A stretch of DNA of 64,000 nt. Origin: Myxococcus sp. RHSTA-1-4 (lineage in GTDB: Bacteria; Myxococcota; Myxococcia; Myxococcales; Myxococcaceae). This document shows, one piece after another, positions 17,480-26,950 of the stretch; within the stretch, counting starts at the first letter, position 1; every line of letters begins with the position of its first letter. A program made the translations under genes and the position numbers. The DNA lies in the NCBI RefSeq assembly GCF_020037125.1, contig NZ_JAIQDG010000001.1:310001-374000 (forward strand), given 5' to 3'. A model generated the notes under the pieces. That model did not search any database. It had not been told where the DNA came from and saw only the letters and a program-made list of their open reading frames with translations.

Positions 17480-18804
17480 GCCCGCACCTCCCGCCGGGCC
17501 GCGCCCGGCAGCTTCAGGGCCAGCAGGCCCTCCACCTTCTCCCGCACCGGCCCCGCCGGCACCGCGTCCACCACCTCGCGCGCGAAGGCGTGGGTGAGCA
17601 GCCGCTCGGCCTCCGCCCGGGGGATGCCGCGCGAGCGCAGGTAGAACAGCGCCTGCGCATCCAGCCGCCCCACCGCCGCTCCGTGCGCGCACTTCACGTC
17701 ATCCGCCAGGATTTCCAGCTGCGGCCGCGCGTCCGCCTGCGCCGACTCGGACAGCAGCAGGTTGCGGTTCTGCTGCCGCGAGTCCGTGCGCTGCGCGTCC
17801 GGCCGCACCCGGATGAGCCCGTGGAACGTGCCCCGCGCCCGGTCGTCCAGCACGCCCTTGTACAGCTCGCGGCTGGTGCACCGGGGCACCGCGTGGTCCA
17901 GCGCCGTGCGGTTGTCCAGGTGCTGCGAGCCCCGGCCCACGTACAGGCCGTTGAGGGTGGCCTCCCCCCCCTCGCCCGCGAAGGCCGAGTGCACCTCGTT
18001 GCGCGACAGCACCCCGCCGAACGAGAAGGCAAACGAGGCGAAGCGGCTGTCCCGCCCCTGCCTCACGTGCAGCCCGCCCACGTGCACCGCCGCGTCCGCC
18101 TCCGCCTGCAGCTTGTAGTGGTGCAGGCTGGCGTTGTCCTCCAGCGTCACCTCCGTCACCGCGTTGGTGAAGGTGGCACCCGCCCCCGGGCCCGCGCTGG
18201 CGTACGTCTCCACCAGCGTGGCCTCGCTGCTCTCCCCCGCCACCACGAGGATGCGCGGGCTGGCCAGCACCGGCGCGTCACCTCGCGTGAGGAAGAGGAG
18301 CTGCACCGGCACCTCGCTCAGCGTGCCCGGCGCCAGCCTCAGCAGCGCGCCCTCCTCCAGCAGGGCCGCGTTGAGCGCGGTGAACGTGTGCTCCGAGGCC
18401 AGGGCCCGCTGGCCCACCAGTGCCTCCAGCACCTCGCCGTCCTCGCGCAGCGCGTCCCGCAGAGGCTTCAGCGTCAGCCCGCGCGGCAGGCCGGACAGCG
18501 ACGACAGCTCCGGCGCCAGCCGTCCGTCCACGAAGACGAGCCTCGGCCCAGGCAGCCCGAGCCGGTCCACCACCGCCGCCAGGTCCCCAGCCCTCCGCGC
18601 CTCCTCCGGTGGAACGAACGTTCCTTCCACGAGGGGCGCCAGGTGCGTGTACTTCCACGCCTCGTCGCGCGAGGTGGGCAGGCCCTGCCGCTCGAAGTGG
18701 GCCAGCCCCTCGGCGCGCACCCGCCGCAGCCACTCCGGCGCGGACGCGTCGCGCGCGTGGAAGCGCGAGGCCACGTCCAGGTAGTGCGCCAGGGCGGACG
18801 TCAT
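17476..18804 (-). CDS. sufD: SufD, subunit of the SufBCD scaffold
   Basis: 442 aa. SufB/SufD core beta-helix with the conserved end region KCAHGAAVGRLDAQALFYLRS (written here in part) and RGIPRAEAERLLTHAF. It forms the SufBC2D complex on which clusters are built. It overlaps sufC upstream and sufS downstream by 4 nt each, so the genes are tightly coupled. Confidence 0.95.
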   Translation of the reverse strand: MTSALAHYLDVASRFHARDASAPEWLRRVRAEGLAHFERQGLPTSRDEAWKYTHLAPLVEGTFVPPEEARRAGDLAAVVDRLGLPGPRLVFVDGRLAPELSSLSGLPRGLTLKPLRDALREDGEVLEALVGQRALASEHTFTALNAALLEEGALLRLAPGTLSEVPVQLLFLTRGDAPVLASPRILVVAGESSEATLVETYASAGPGAGATFTNAVTEVTLEDNASLHHYKLQAEADAAVHVGGLHVRQGRDSRFASFAFSFGGVLSRNEVHSAFAGEGGEATLNGLYVGRGSQHLDNRTALDHAVPRCTSRELYKGVLDDRARGTFHGLIRVRPDAQRTDSRQQNRNLLLSESAQADARPQLEILADDVKCAHGAAVGRLDAQALFYLRSRGIPRAEAERLLTHAFAREVVDAVPAGPVREKVEGLLALKLPGAARREVRA

Positions 18805-19598
18805 CGCCGGACCTCCCCGCCCTTCGCGGCCACCGCCGTGCTCGCGCCGTCCTTCAGGCCCAGCCAGCCGTAGCCCTTCTCCTCCAGCTCCAGCGCCAGC
18901 TCGCGCCCACCCGAGCGGATGATGCGGCCCGCCGCCATGACGTGCACCTTGTCCGGGACGATGTAGTCCAGGAGCCGCTGGTAGTGCGTAATCAGCACCA
19001 TGCCGCGCTCCGGCGAGCGCAGCGCGTTGACGCCGCCGGCCACCGTGCGCAGCGCGTCGATGTCCAGGCCGGAGTCCGTCTCGTCGAGGATGGCCAGCCG
19101 CGGCTCCAGCACCGCCATCTGGAACACCTCGTTGCGCTTCTTCTCGCCGCCGGAGAACCCCTCGTTGACGGAGCGGTTCATGAAGGCCGTGTCGAGCTTC
19201 ACCAGCTTCGACTTCTCCTTGGCGAGCTGGAGGAAGTCCATCGCGTCCAGCTCCTCCAGCCCCCGCACCCGGCGCTGCGCGTTGAGCGCGGTGCGCAGGA
19301 AGTGCAGGTTGCCCACGCCCGGAATCTCCACCGGGTACTGGAAGGCGAGGAAGACGCCCGCCGTGGCGCGCTCCTCGGGCGACAGCTCCAGGAGGGGCTT
19401 GCCGTCGAACAGCACCTCCCCCTGCGTCACCTCGTAGCCGTCACGGCCCGCCAGCACGCTGGCCAGCGTGCTCTTCCCGGAGCCGTTGGGGCCCATGATG
19501 GCGTGCACCTCTCCCGGGCGCACCTCCAGGTCGATTCCCTTGAGGATGTCCTTGCCCGCCACGCGGGCGTGCAGGTTGCGAACAGTCAGCAATGCCAT
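18801..19598 (-). CDS. sufC: SufC ATPase
   Basis: 265 aa. Cytosolic ABC-type ATPase with Walker A GPNGSGKST, signature FSGGEKKR and Walker B LAILDETDSGLD. It powers conformational change in SufBC2D during Fe-S cluster assembly. It follows sufB by 4 nt and overlaps sufD by 4 nt. Confidence 0.96.
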   Translation of the reverse strand: MALLTVRNLHARVAGKDILKGIDLEVRPGEVHAIMGPNGSGKSTLASVLAGRDGYEVTQGEVLFDGKPLLELSPEERATAGVFLAFQYPVEIPGVGNLHFLRTALNAQRRVRGLEELDAMDFLQLAKEKSKLVKLDTAFMNRSVNEGFSGGEKKRNEVFQMAVLEPRLAILDETDSGLDIDALRTVAGGVNALRSPERGMVLITHYQRLLDYIVPDKVHVMAAGRIIRSGGRELALELEEKGYGWLGLKDGASTAVAAKGGEVRR

Positions 19599-19602
19599 GG
19601 GC

Positions 19603-21035
<1,433 letters not shown>

Positions 21036-21039
<4 letters not shown>

Positions 21040-21548
21040 GAGCGGACTCCTGTGACGGAAACGGAAGGAGGTGTGACGGCGCCGGCGCCGGCCGGGGGCG
21101 TGCCCAGGCCCACCAGCCGCTCGGGGACGCGGGGCGCGGGGGCCACCAGGTCCGCCAGCGTCAGGCGGCCCAGTGCCTCCTGGATGGCGTTGTTGATGAG
21201 GCGCCAGTGGCTGCGCACCTGGCAGATGGGCTCCAGCCCGCAGGGCGCCCCGGCCGCGGTGGTGTGGGTGCCACACTCGGTGAGGGCGACGGGGCCCTCC
21301 AGCGCGGCGACCAGCTCCGCCAGCGACAGCTCGGGGGGAGGACGCGCCAGGCCGTAGCCGCCGTTGGCGCCACGGTGGGACACCACCAGCCCCGCCTGGA
21401 GCAGGCTCTTGAGCACCTTGCTGACCGAGGGCAGCGGCACACGGGTGCGCGCGGCCAGCTCACGGGTGGTGCGCGTGTCACCGTCCGCGCGTGCCAGCTC
21501 GGTCATCAGCACGATGCCGTAGTCGGTCATCTTGCTCATCCGAAGCAT
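21036..21548 (-). CDS. Rrf2-family SUF regulator
   Basis: 170 aa. The N-terminus [19 protein letters not shown] is typical of the Rrf2 subfamily placed at the head of suf operons. The winged helix-turn-helix covers residues about 5-80 ([20 protein letters not shown]). Three cysteines in [18 protein letters not shown] (C-x10-C-x5-C) are likely Fe-S cluster ligands; the first spacing is longer than the C-x5-C-x5-C of IscR. It probably senses cluster demand and represses its own operon through the inverted repeat 65 bp upstream. A Pro/Gly-rich tail of about 35 residues is not part of the domain. Confidence 0.92.
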
Positions 21549-21612
21549 GGGTGCGGGTGTCTCCTCTCTGAGTCGGTTCCTGCCGGGGCCTCCGGGCCAC
21601 CGGGGGCGTCAT

Positions 21613-21645
21613 ATGTAATGTGGACCAGTTCAGTCCACATTACAT
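21613..21645. promoter_or_regulatory. Inverted-repeat operator upstream of the suf operon
   Basis: Perfect 13-bp arms, ATGTAATGTGGAC (21613-21625) and its complement (21633-21645), separated by 7 nt. The site is 65 bp upstream of the rrf2 start and stands out as AT-rich in a very GC-rich gap. The inner half, GGAC-N7-GTCC, resembles the two-fold sites bound by IscR/Rrf2 dimers. It is the best candidate for the autoregulatory site and could also affect the divergent substrate-binding-protein gene. Confidence 0.75.
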
Positions 21646-21781
21646 TTCGTACCCCGGCGGGAGGGCCCCTGGCCAGCGGGCGGGCGGGCCGGGGGGCCTC
21701 CATGAAGAAGAGAAGTCCCCGCCATCCATGAGACGGGATTAGGGTTGAGCGTCCGCTTCCCCCTCTGGAGGAACCCCACCG

Positions 21782-22978
21782 ATGCGCCGTCCCCTGATGC
21801 TGCTCGCCACGCTGGCCCTGGCCGCCGTGGCCTGCGAGAAGAAGTCCGCGCCCGCGCCGACGGAGCCCCAGCCGGGCGGGCAGGCGGCGGGTGCCCCGAG
21901 TACCCCCACCCCCGCGGACGCCAACACCATCCTCCTGGGTGAGGTGGGCAGCCTGACGGGCCCCGAGGCGACCTTCGGCATCTCCGCGCGCAACGGAATC
22001 GAGCTGGCGCTGAACGAGGCGAACGCCGCGGGGGGCGTGAAGGGCAAGAAGCTGGCGGTGCGCGTGTATGACAGCCAGGGCCGCCCCGAGGAGGGTGCCC
22101 AGGCGGTGACGCGGCTGATTACCCAGGACAAGGTGGTGCTCATCCTGGGCGAGGCGGCCTCGTCGGTGTCCATGGCGATGGCGGAGAAGGCGCAGGTGGC
22201 GAAGGTGCCGATGATTACGCCCACGTCCACCAGCCCCGAGGTGACGAAGAAGGGCGACTACATCTTCCGCGTCTGCTTCATCGACCCCTTCCAGGGGCTC
22301 GTCATGGCGAAGTTCGCGAAGGAGCACCTGAAGCTCTCCAGCGTGGCGGTGCTGCGCGACAACAAGAGCGCGTTCTCCATGGGCCTGGCGGACGTGTTCA
22401 ACCAGAAGTTCACGGAGTTCGGCGGGAAGATTGTCGGGGACGAGAGCTACTCGAAGGGCGACACGGACTTCCGCGCGCAGCTCACGGCCATCAAGCAGCT
22501 CAAGCCCGAGGCCGTCTTCGTGCCGGGGTACTACACGGACGTGGGCATCATCGCGCGGCAGGCGCGCGAGGTGGGCCTGCGGGTGCCGCTGCTGGGTGGT
22601 GACGGCTGGGACTCCGACAAGCTGTACGAGCTGGGCGGGTCCGCGCTGGAGGGCAGCTACTTCGCCAACCACTACTCGCCGGACAACCCGGACCCGGTGC
22701 TCCAGCAGTTCCTGGCGAAGTACAAGCAGGCCTACGGCAGCGTGCCGGACAGCGTGGGCGTGCTGGCGTACGACGCGGCCCGCGTGGCGATCGAGGCCAT
22801 GAAGCGCGCCCCGGATTTGAGCGGCCCGGCCCTGCGCGACGCGATTGCGGCGACGAAGGACTTCCCGGGCATCTCGGGCCGAATCACCATCGACGCCAAC
22901 CGCGACGCCGTGAAGGAGGCCGTGGTGCTCAAGGTCTCCGGGGGCAAGGCGGAGTTCGTCACCACCGTGAAGCCGTAG
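21782..22978 (+). CDS. ABC-transporter substrate-binding lipoprotein (LivK type)
   Basis: 398 aa. Signal MRRPLMLLATLALAAVAC with Cys18 as the likely lipid site. The rest is a type I periplasmic-binding fold of the branched-chain amino-acid group (ILLGEVGSLTGPEATFG, INEAN-like LNEANAAGG, TPTSTSPEVT, VFVPGYYTDVGIIARQAR). It probably binds an amino acid or related small molecule. No permease or ATPase genes (livHMGF) lie next to it, so it is an orphan here. The ribosome site GGAGG is about 10 nt upstream. Confidence 0.9.
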   Translation: MRRPLMLLATLALAAVACEKKSAPAPTEPQPGGQAAGAPSTPTPADANTILLGEVGSLTGPEATFGISARNGIELALNEANAAGGVKGKKLAVRVYDSQGRPEEGAQAVTRLITQDKVVLILGEAASSVSMAMAEKAQVAKVPMITPTSTSPEVTKKGDYIFRVCFIDPFQGLVMAKFAKEHLKLSSVAVLRDNKSAFSMGLADVFNQKFTEFGGKIVGDESYSKGDTDFRAQLTAIKQLKPEAVFVPGYYTDVGIIARQAREVGLRVPLLGGDGWDSDKLYELGGSALEGSYFANHYSPDNPDPVLQQFLAKYKQAYGSVPDSVGVLAYDAARVAIEAMKRAPDLSGPALRDAIAATKDFPGISGRITIDANRDAVKEAVVLKVSGGKAEFVTTVKP

Positions 22979-22993
22979 CCGGCCCGACCCTCG

Positions 22994-23017
22994 CGCCCGT
23001 GCCTCAGGGCACGGGCG
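22994..23017. terminator. Bidirectional hairpin at a convergent junction
   Basis: Perfect 10-bp arms CGCCCGTGCC (22994-23003) and GGCACGGGCG (23008-23017) with loop TCAG. The loop holds the stop codon (TCA on this strand) of the leftward Flp-like gene, and the hairpin starts 15 nt after the stop of the rightward gene. No T tract. Confidence 0.6.
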
Positions 23018-23180
23018 ACTGGATGATGTAGTAGATGGAGCTGAAGTACCGGTGCAGCCCGTTCAGGAGCTGCACCAGGAACGGCCAGCCCAGCACGGTG
23101 AAGCCGAGCAGCGCCGCGGTGACGACGGAGTACTCCACCATGGACTGCCCTCGGGAGCGCTGACGGAGCCCTGCCTTCAT
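23004..23180 (-). CDS. Flp-type prepilin-like small protein
   Basis: 58 aa. A basic leader ending RQRSRG is followed by QSMVEY, which matches the Flp/Tad prepilin processing motif G/xxxxEY (Glu at +5, Tyr at +6), and then a 20-residue hydrophobic helix (SVVTAALLGFTVLGWPFLV). Mature length would be about 47 residues, as in Flp pilins. It is the last gene of a six-gene leftward operon, and its ATG overlaps the preceding stop by 4 nt. The short C-terminus is rich in Tyr/Ile/Ser. No prepilin peptidase gene is nearby. Confidence 0.8.
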   Translation of the reverse strand: MKAGLRQRSRGQSMVEYSVVTAALLGFTVLGWPFLVQLLNGLHRYFSSIYYIIQSPVP

Positions 23181-23434
23181 TTCGCGCCTCCCCGGGACTC
23201 GGGCGCCGGCCTCGCCGGAGCCGCGCAGGCCTCCATGCACGGCTTCTTCTGGTCGGAGCAGGCCGACTGGCACTTCGCCACGTTGCTGCCCGCGTACTTC
23301 TTGCAGATGGCCTTGCACTGCTTCACGTCATCGTCGCAGTGCTGCTCGCAGGTCTTCCTTCCCGCGGCCACCGACGTGCCGGACAGCAGCAACCCCAGAC
23401 AGGCCACGGCGACGCGCCCCCAAGTCTTCTTCAT
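23177..23434 (-). CDS. Secreted protein with duplicated twin-CX3C motif
   Basis: 85 aa. Signal peptide MKKTWGRVAVACLGLLLSGTSVAAG, then eight cysteines in a strict pattern: C29-x3-C33-x6-C40-x3-C44, ten residues, and C55-x3-C59-x6-C66-x3-C70. Such twin-CX3C helices are usually held together as disulfide-linked helical hairpins. The tail is Pro/Ala-rich. The start is chosen because AGGGG lies 8 nt upstream; a longer form from 23461 would overlap the previous stop by 4 nt and add nine residues. Function is unknown; the operon suggests export with or near a Tad-like pseudopilin complex. Confidence 0.82.
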   Translation of the reverse strand: MKKTWGRVAVACLGLLLSGTSVAAGRKTCEQHCDDDVKQCKAICKKYAGSNVAKCQSACSDQKKPCMEACAAPARPAPESRGGAK

Positions 23435-23457
23435 CGATGCACCCCTACGCGCTTCCA

Positions 23458-24318
23458 TCATGGCGCGGCCCCCCGCTGCAGCAGCGACAACTGCACCTCC
23501 ACCCCAGGCTGGGATGGACGCTCGCGCAGCACCGCCCGGCCCTGCATGACACCCTGGCTCACCTCGAACGAGACGCCCTTCGGCTCCAGCGGCTCCGTCG
23601 CCCCCATCGCCCAGCCCTTCTCACGCAGCACCGCCCGGTAGCGCGCCTCCGCCCCACCCAGCGTTTCCTCCGGCAACTGCCCGGACACCGCGTGGTGCGT
23701 GGCCCCCTCCATCTCGAAGCTCATCGCCCGCAAGTCGGTCAGCTCCCCCGGAAGCGGCACCCACGCGGGCATCTCGATGGCCCGCTCCAGCAGGCCATGC
23801 ACCTGCCCGGCCGACACGAAGACCAGCGTCTCCCCGCCCTGCTCCAGCGCCGACACCAGCCGGACCTCCATCGTCGCGGGGCTCCAGTAGCCCACGTACC
23901 CGCCCTTCTCCCCGTGCACCTGGCGGAGGACGGGCAGCCCCTTCTCCAGCAGCGCCTTCGCGTAGTGCTCCATCACCTGCGCGGGCGTGTCCTTCGTGGA
24001 GAACCACGCCACGGCCATGGGCACGCCGGGCCCCAGGTAGTCCGACGCCAGCACCTCCGGACGGCTCGCTCGCGGGTAGGGCGGGAAGTGCGACAGCGCC
24101 CGCTTCAGCACGGCCTCCTCACCGGGCGTGCGCGCACCCCCACGCGTCGCCCCCGCCTCGCCATGCCCCGGTTGCGCGGGAGGCTCCCACTCCCCGTCCA
24201 CGGGGGCGTTCCGGTACGCGACGCGCTCCCAGGCGAAGCCGATGAGACAGCCCACCACCGCCACGGAGAACAGGAGCGCCGGTACGCGGATGACCGGATG
24301 GGAGGCCGACGCCTTCAA
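23458..24318 (-). CDS. Membrane-anchored protein of the Tad-like operon
   Basis: 286 aa from a TTG start. The TTG overlaps the preceding stop (TTGA) and is preceded by GGAGGAG at good spacing, whereas an ATG start at 24405 would lie inside the upstream gene. One N-terminal membrane helix (ALLFSVAVVGCLIGFAW, about 15-31) is followed by a soluble region in which two similar parts can be seen, about 75-165 and 180-275 (STKDTPAQVMEHYAKALLEK versus GAEARYRAVLREKGWAMG), a pattern often found in proteins that process or guide a substrate outside the membrane. No family was recognised. Confidence 0.8.
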   Translation of the reverse strand: MKASASHPVIRVPALLFSVAVVGCLIGFAWERVAYRNAPVDGEWEPPAQPGHGEAGATRGGARTPGEEAVLKRALSHFPPYPRASRPEVLASDYLGPGVPMAVAWFSTKDTPAQVMEHYAKALLEKGLPVLRQVHGEKGGYVGYWSPATMEVRLVSALEQGGETLVFVSAGQVHGLLERAIEMPAWVPLPGELTDLRAMSFEMEGATHHAVSGQLPEETLGGAEARYRAVLREKGWAMGATEPLEPKGVSFEVSQGVMQGRAVLRERPSQPGVEVQLSLLQRGAAP

Positions 24319-25391
24319 CAGGTCTCCTCCTGGTTGCAGCCCATGTACCAGTTGCCCCGCTGCTGGTAGCTCTCCTTGTTGTTGTCCTGGTCCCAGTCCT
24401 GCCACTCGCTGTTGAAGTAGTTCTGGCTGCTGCCCTGCTGGGTGATGGTCTCCTCCGGAGCCGGCTCACCCTCCAGGTGGGGCTTGATGGCGATGCTGGG
24501 CTTGCGCGGGTCATCCCCCGGCGGCGTGCTGTCGGTGATGGCCAGGCTCGGGGCGAGCAGCTCGTCCTGGATGGCCTCCTGGACGAAGTTGACGGCCTCG
24601 CTCTGCATCTGGGTGAAGCCCGGGTTGTCCTGGTGCTCGTACTGCTGGAGCACGCGGTCATAGAGCTCGCCCTGGGCGGTGCCCGGACGGATGTCGGCGT
24701 GCTCGGTCAGGGCCCACGTGTCGGTGACGATGGAGCTGCGCTCCCAGGGCAGCAGGTAGACGTCACCCGCGACGCCCTTGGCGTCGTCCTCGTACGTGCC
24801 GCCCTGCGCGTTGGCGTGGATGCCCGAGCCCCGGTCCTTCTTGTCCCGGGCCAGGTCCACCTTGGAGAACTGCGCGAAGACCTTGCGCTGCAGCAGGTAG
24901 TTCTGCACGCCCAGGCGCGCCGTGCAGCGGATGAGGCCGCCCTTGCCGAACTCGTCCATATAGGACTGGTGCTGCGACACCCCGAGCTCCCCCACGTCGC
25001 GGCTGAGCGTGCACTGCACCTGCTCGGAGCCGGGGTTGAGCCAGCAGGCATGGGACACCAGCTCGTGGTGGTGGTTCTCGAGCGAGCCACACTCCCCGGC
25101 CTCGCCCTCCTCGTAGCTGTCGATGCCGGACTCGTGGTCACAGTACATCTGCCGCACGTGCCCCTGGACGTTGCCGAAGCCCGCGAAGGCCTCACCCTGC
25201 GGCTGCTTGGCGTAGTCCTGGACGGTGTAGTCCCAGATGGTGGAGAGCGCGGCCTCCTGCGCGTCCAGCACGTGGCGCAGCAGGTCGTCCAGGAAGAGCG
25301 CGTAGAGGAACACGGGGATGAGCACCAGCATGCTCAGGGCCAGCTCCACCGCGGCGGCGCCCCGGGCCGCACGACGTTGCGCGCGCCTCAC
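24315..25391 (-). CDS. TadE/F-like pseudopilin protein
   Basis: 358 aa. The N-terminus MRRAQRRAARG/AAAVEL keeps the TadE/F processing motif (Gly at -1, Glu at +5) before the hydrophobic helix ALSMLVLIPVFLYALFLD. The remaining 300 residues are a large Gln/Asp/Glu-rich exported domain with several Cys (MYCDHES, GECGSL, HACWLNPG, IRCTARL, MGCNQEETC), much longer than ordinary TadE (about 150-200 aa). Both ends overlap neighbours by 4 nt. It likely forms part of a pilus-like or secretion assembly, but the machinery genes are elsewhere. Confidence 0.8.
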   Translation of the reverse strand: MRRAQRRAARGAAAVELALSMLVLIPVFLYALFLDDLLRHVLDAQEAALSTIWDYTVQDYAKQPQGEAFAGFGNVQGHVRQMYCDHESGIDSYEEGEAGECGSLENHHHELVSHACWLNPGSEQVQCTLSRDVGELGVSQHQSYMDEFGKGGLIRCTARLGVQNYLLQRKVFAQFSKVDLARDKKDRGSGIHANAQGGTYEDDAKGVAGDVYLLPWERSSIVTDTWALTEHADIRPGTAQGELYDRVLQQYEHQDNPGFTQMQSEAVNFVQEAIQDELLAPSLAITDSTPPGDDPRKPSIAIKPHLEGEPAPEETITQQGSSQNYFNSEWQDWDQDNNKESYQQRGNWYMGCNQEETC

Positions 25392-26950
25392 AGCGACACC
25401 CCCGGCACCTGGGCCATCTCGGCCGCATCCGAGTTCCCCGCCGCGTCGAGCACCTTCGCGGCCTCATCCGGCTTGAAGGGGTGCAGCTTCGCGCGCCAGT
25501 AGGGGCCGAAGAGGTTGGGTGCCTCCCTCCAGCCGTTGGCCCCGAAGCGGTGGTAGTAGACCATCGCCTTGGACAGGCTCATGCCCTCGGCCGCCGCGAG
25601 CGTGAGCTGGCCCTCTCCCTGCCCCCCGTGCGTCATCCTCACGGTGGCGGAGGAGTTCAGCTCCCAGGGCGCCTTCGAGGTGTCCCCCGCCCGGAGCTGC
25701 CGCGTCAGGTAGCTGTACACGCGCGGCTGGCCCCAGTCGCGCGCGGCGGACGGGTTGGCGCGGAACTTCATGAAGCAGTTGCCGGACTGCGAGCACGCGG
25801 TCAGCGCCCGGGCGTTGACGCCCTCGAACTGGTGCGTGCCGCTGTGCGCGCCGCTGGGCTCGTGGCCACCGCCGTTCTCGTCGCTCCAGACCTTGGACTC
25901 GTAGGACGACAGCATGGCTCCATCCCGCCAGCTGTGAAAGAGCATGCCCTCCTCCCTGGCGGCGACGGTGGTGCCCTCGTTGCCGTCCTGCTCCCCAGGC
26001 CCGTTGACGCTGCCCTCGTCCTGCACCGTCTTCGCGGTGCCCACGTGGCGGAGGACCTGGAAACGGTTCAGGCCACTGCCCGGGATGTCCTCGAACTCCT
26101 GCATGAAATTCGAATGCAGGTAGGACGGAATCTGGAAGGACGGCATCGCGTTGGCGACGTCCCGCGTCGCCGGCCAGCCCGAGCGGCTCGCGTTGGCGAT
26201 TTCGGTCATCACCTTGGCGCGCGCCTTCTCGTCGGAGTTGCCCACGCTGCCCTGGCATTCCAGCCCGTCCACCGCGCAGTTGAACTCGTTCGCGTTGATG
26301 CTGCCCACTTCCTGGGGCAGGTCGCTCGCGCCCGGCGCGTTGTGCTCCACCAGCTGGCCGAGCCCGTGGCTCTTCCCGTCCTTCACCGCCTGGAGCGTCT
26401 TCTCGTGCACCGACTTCTGCGCGGTGTGGATGTTGTCCACCAGCAGGTCCAGGCCCTCCATGGCGGTCCTGAAGCTGCTCTCGGTGCCCTGGGCCTTCTT
26501 CTCGTAGTCCCGCCCCGTCTGGCCGAAATCGCCGGCGATCTGCAGGGCCTCCATGCCGTGGATGCAATGCTGCCAGCACCCGTAGCAGGCGCACTGCGCG
26601 AACTCCTGCGCGGCGATGATGTAGAAGTTCTGCTGCGCGGCGCGCATCATGTCGCCCGTCACGCTGATGGCGGCCATGTACGCGTGCAGGCTGTTCATGG
26701 CCACGTAGGAGCCGGCGATGGCCCGGTTGCTCACCGCGTAGTAGTTGAGCGCGCGCGCCTCCAGCACCGCCATGGAGTAGGCCAGCGCGTCGCTGTGCTG
26801 CTGCAGGCCCATCTTCTGGCGCAGCGCGTGGCTGAGGTTGAAGCTCAGCGTCACCATCAGCGCGAGCACCAGGAAGGACAGGGCGCTCAGCACCATGGCC
26901 TGCCCTCGCCGGGCACGGCTCCTCACTCGTACGAGAACGGGAACACGCAT
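25388..26950 (-). CDS. TadG-like exported protein
   Basis: 520 aa. A basic leader ending RARRG/QAMVLSALSFLVLALMVTLSF places it in the TadG-like group of Tad pseudopilin-related proteins; unlike its neighbours it lacks Glu at +5. The first 110 residues (HSDALAYSMAVLEARALNYYAVSNRAIAG) resemble the helical stem of TadG proteins. A Cys cluster CACYGCWQHC follows at about 138. No von Willebrand MIDAS motif was seen. The ATG at 26950 overlaps the upstream gene by 28 nt; a GTG at 26926 that forms a GTGA overlap is an equally good start. Confidence 0.8.
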   Translation of the reverse strand: MRVPVLVRVRSRARRGQAMVLSALSFLVLALMVTLSFNLSHALRQKMGLQQHSDALAYSMAVLEARALNYYAVSNRAIAGSYVAMNSLHAYMAAISVTGDMMRAAQQNFYIIAAQEFAQCACYGCWQHCIHGMEALQIAGDFGQTGRDYEKKAQGTESSFRTAMEGLDLLVDNIHTAQKSVHEKTLQAVKDGKSHGLGQLVEHNAPGASDLPQEVGSINANEFNCAVDGLECQGSVGNSDEKARAKVMTEIANASRSGWPATRDVANAMPSFQIPSYLHSNFMQEFEDIPGSGLNRFQVLRHVGTAKTVQDEGSVNGPGEQDGNEGTTVAAREEGMLFHSWRDGAMLSSYESKVWSDENGGGHEPSGAHSGTHQFEGVNARALTACSQSGNCFMKFRANPSAARDWGQPRVYSYLTRQLRAGDTSKAPWELNSSATVRMTHGGQGEGQLTLAAAEGMSLSKAMVYYHRFGANGWREAPNLFGPYWRAKLHPFKPDEAAKVLDAAGNSDAAEMAQVPGVSL

